Below are positions 49,683-51,381 of a DNA stretch of 51,381 nt, one piece after another; position 1 is the first letter of the stretch, and each line of letters opens with the position of its first letter. This DNA comes from Candidatus Muiribacteriota bacterium (GTDB lineage: Bacteria; Muiribacteriota; DAOVTB01): the NCBI GenBank assembly GCA_030633305.1, contig DAOVTB010000009.1, positions 1-51,381 on the forward strand, given 5' to 3'. The notes under the pieces were generated by a model. That model worked only from the letters and a program-made list of their open reading frames with translations. It was not told where the DNA came from and made no database searches. The position numbers were made by a program, and so were the translations under genes.

Positions 49683-50967
49683 AAAGTTATCTGACATACA
49701 ATTAGTAAAGCGTAAGGGAAAAATAACTAAAGTTATTGGTTTAACCCTTGAATCCTCAGGTCCCGCTTCATTTATTGGAGAAATATGCAAGATATATAAG
49801 GATAAATTTGATCGTAGAAATTTTTTCCTTGCTGAAGTAATTGGTTTTAAAGAAAACAGGGTAATAATGATGCCTTTTTCTTCTATTGAGGGCATATCGC
49901 CTGGAAGCATAGTTGAGGGAACAGGTGAATATCTTAATGTTGAGCTATTTCCTGAAATGACGGGTTATATCCTAAATGGTATTGGCCGTCCTGTAAATAA
50001 AGAATTTGTGAATACAACTAAAAAAGCAAGTATTCACAGTCTTCCTCCAGATCCTCTTAAAAGAAAAAAAATTCAGGATATACTACAGACTGGTATTAGA
50101 GTGATTGATCTTTTTCTAACTGTTGGTAAGGGGCAGAGGGTTGGAATATTTTCTGGAAGTGGAGTTGGTAAATCAACAATACTTGGAATGATGGCAAGAA
50201 ATTCCAAGGCTGATGTTAATGTTATAGCTCTAATTGGAGAGCGTGGAAGAGAAGTTCGTGAGTTTATTGAAAGAGATCTTGGCGAGGAAGGATTAAAAAA
50301 ATCGGTTGTTGTAATTGCAACATCCAGTGATCCGCCGCTTGTAAGGTTAAAAGGAGCTTATGTTGCAACAACTATTGCAGAATACTTCAGAGATGCCGGA
50401 AAAGATGTATTGTTCCTTATGGACAGTGTAACTCGTTTTGCACTTGCGCAGCGTGAGATTGGACTTGCAGTAGGTGAACCACCTGCTACGCGTGGCTATA
50501 CACCAAGTGTTTTCTCTATGCTGCCAACACTTTTGGAGCGTACAGGAACTGGGGAAAAAGGCGCAATAACTGCGTTTTATTCTGTTTTAGTTGAAGGTGA
50601 TGATCTTGATGAACCTATTTCAGATACTGTTAGAGGTGTTCTCGATGGACATGTGGTTTTATCAAGAGCATTGGCCAACAGAAATCATTTTCCTGCTGTA
50701 GATGTGATGGCTTCTGTAAGCAGACTTATGCCGTACATTGTAGATCCGGACCACTGGGAAATGGCAAACAATGTTAAAGATATCGTGGTTACATACAAGG
50801 AAGCCGAAGATTTGATTAATCTAGGTGCCTATCAAAAAGGAAATAATCCAAAAATTGATAATGCTATTGATAAGATAGATGAAATAAATGGTATAATGAA
50901 GCAGGGGATTACAGAAGACTTTGTTATTTCTGATGAATTAAAACGGCTTAAAGGCATATTAGAATAA
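49663..50967 (+). CDS. fliI: Flagellum-specific ATP synthase FliI
   Basis: 434 residues. The Walker A loop is GIFSGSGVGKST near residue 163, then ALIGERGREVREFIERDLG and the Walker B VLFLMDSVTRFALAQREIGLAVGEPPATRGYTPSVF. These are flagellar/type III ATPase signatures rather than F- or V-type. FliI powers or assists protein export through the flagellar gate. The stop overlaps the fliJ start by one base. Confidence 0.97.
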   Translation: MFQPYLEKLSDIQLVKRKGKITKVIGLTLESSGPASFIGEICKIYKDKFDRRNFFLAEVIGFKENRVIMMPFSSIEGISPGSIVEGTGEYLNVELFPEMTGYILNGIGRPVNKEFVNTTKKASIHSLPPDPLKRKKIQDILQTGIRVIDLFLTVGKGQRVGIFSGSGVGKSTILGMMARNSKADVNVIALIGERGREVREFIERDLGEEGLKKSVVVIATSSDPPLVRLKGAYVATTIAEYFRDAGKDVLFLMDSVTRFALAQREIGLAVGEPPATRGYTPSVFSMLPTLLERTGTGEKGAITAFYSVLVEGDDLDEPISDTVRGVLDGHVVLSRALANRNHFPAVDVMASVSRLMPYIVDPDHWEMANNVKDIVVTYKEAEDLINLGAYQKGNNPKIDNAIDKIDEINGIMKQGITEDFVISDELKRLKGILE

Positions 50968-51381
50968 TGAAGAAGTTTAAGTTTCGTTTTAATGCGTTGA
51001 AGAAAGTCAGAGAATATGAACTTGATAAAGCTAAGGAAATACTTGATGAAGCTGTTGTTTACAGGATGAAATGTGAAGAGTCAGTCGTTTCGATGGAAGA
51101 GGAAATTGAAGAACTGATAAATGAACTGTCAAAACTTTCATCATCAGAAAAGCTTGAGATTCATTTGATAATGAACATGAGGAATTTTATTGCCGTTAAA
51201 AGACTTTATCTTGCAAATGAAAAAGAAAAGGTGAAGAAGGCATTTGAGATTGAAGAAGAAAAGCGTAATGAATATATTGCTTCACGTTGCGAAATTAGAA
51301 AGATTGAACTTATTGAAGAAAAAGATATTGAAAGATATAAGAAAGAATTTTTAAAAAATGAAAGTAAACTGCTTGATGAGA
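50967..51381 (+). CDS. fliJ: Flagellar export chaperone FliJ (3' end cut by window)
   Basis: From ATG 50967, sharing one base with the fliI stop, 138 codons remain open to the right edge. It starts MKKFKFRFNALKKVREYELDKAKE, trimmed here to KKFKFRFNALKKVRE, which is the FliJ opening (F-x-F-x-L-x-x-VL-x-x-R). The remainder is a long charged coiled coil, as expected. FliJ resembles the gamma/D rotor shaft and links FliI to FlhA. The C-terminus is outside the window. Confidence 0.85.
   Translation, partial: MKKFKFRFNALKKVREYELDKAKEILDEAVVYRMKCEESVVSMEEEIEELINELSKLSSSEKLEIHLIMNMRNFIAVKRLYLANEKEKVKKAFEIEEEKRNEYIASRCEIRKIELIEEKDIERYKKEFLKNESKLLDE

Noticed and set aside
1-51381. tRNA, rRNA, CRISPR array or transposase gene
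   Set aside because: I found no cloverleaf, rRNA-like conserved block, regularly spaced direct repeats or transposase motif. The two tandem units at 32434-32603 are too few and lack equal spacers for a CRISPR.

Overview
The window comes from an AT-rich, diderm, flagellated bacterium. Evidence for two membranes is a set of pseudopilins, at least two lipoproteins with clear lipoboxes and a probable outer-membrane beta-barrel. Motility is shown by fliF-fliG-fliH-fliI-fliJ, and energy coupling by a complete V/A-type ATPase operon instead of an F-type one. TTG and GTG starts are common. I cannot place it in a named phylum from sequence alone; the combination would suit a deep-branching or candidate phylum, and no rRNA or tRNA is visible to decide this.

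Layout. Positions 1-5379 hold small accessory genes: a zinc-ribbon/TerB-like protein cut by the window edge, FxsA, exported unknowns, an FMN-bind/nitroreductase fusion, a CBS-pair protein and a ZIP-like membrane protein. Positions 5513-13759 are one V/A-ATPase operon in the order H-I-K-E-C-F-A-B-D, running on by overlap into a PTS EIIA protein and a methyltransferase. On the minus strand, 15027-18988 is a three-gene glutamate-type transport locus: GltS, a TAXI-family binding lipoprotein and a DctA/GltP symporter. Positions 19092-26436 carry four pseudopilin-like genes with an exported protein, interrupted by a plus-strand ECF sigma factor and a ZAS-FecR anti-sigma gene, and flanked by a STAS protein and a response regulator/SpoIIE phosphatase. 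Next comes a 713-residue exported protein with three lectin-like modules.

Positions 28898-36685 contain an exported protein, a TPR membrane protein, prmA, a tandem composite repeat, an lpd-like gene and mutS. Positions 36751-42373 form a tight operon: an exported TPR protein, three very small single-span membrane proteins (two resembling PilN and PilO), a HEAT-repeat protein and a DUF1786 actin-fold protein. Then follow a ResA-like thioredoxin, a DMT transporter, a beta-barrel candidate, a hotdog thioesterase and a polysaccharide deacetylase. The window closes with the flagellar operon, with fliJ cut by the right edge.

The two most interesting ideas are these. The 36.7-42.4 kb operon may be an unrecognised, miniaturised PilM/N/O-like envelope complex in which DUF1786 takes the actin-like role. 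Separately, the exported protein at the end of the pseudopilin operon and the nearby 713-residue protein share an undescribed domain of about 90 residues, which makes them candidate clients or parts of the same surface machinery. Three regulatory or exported genes also look leaderless, with the -10 box exactly six bases before the ATG.
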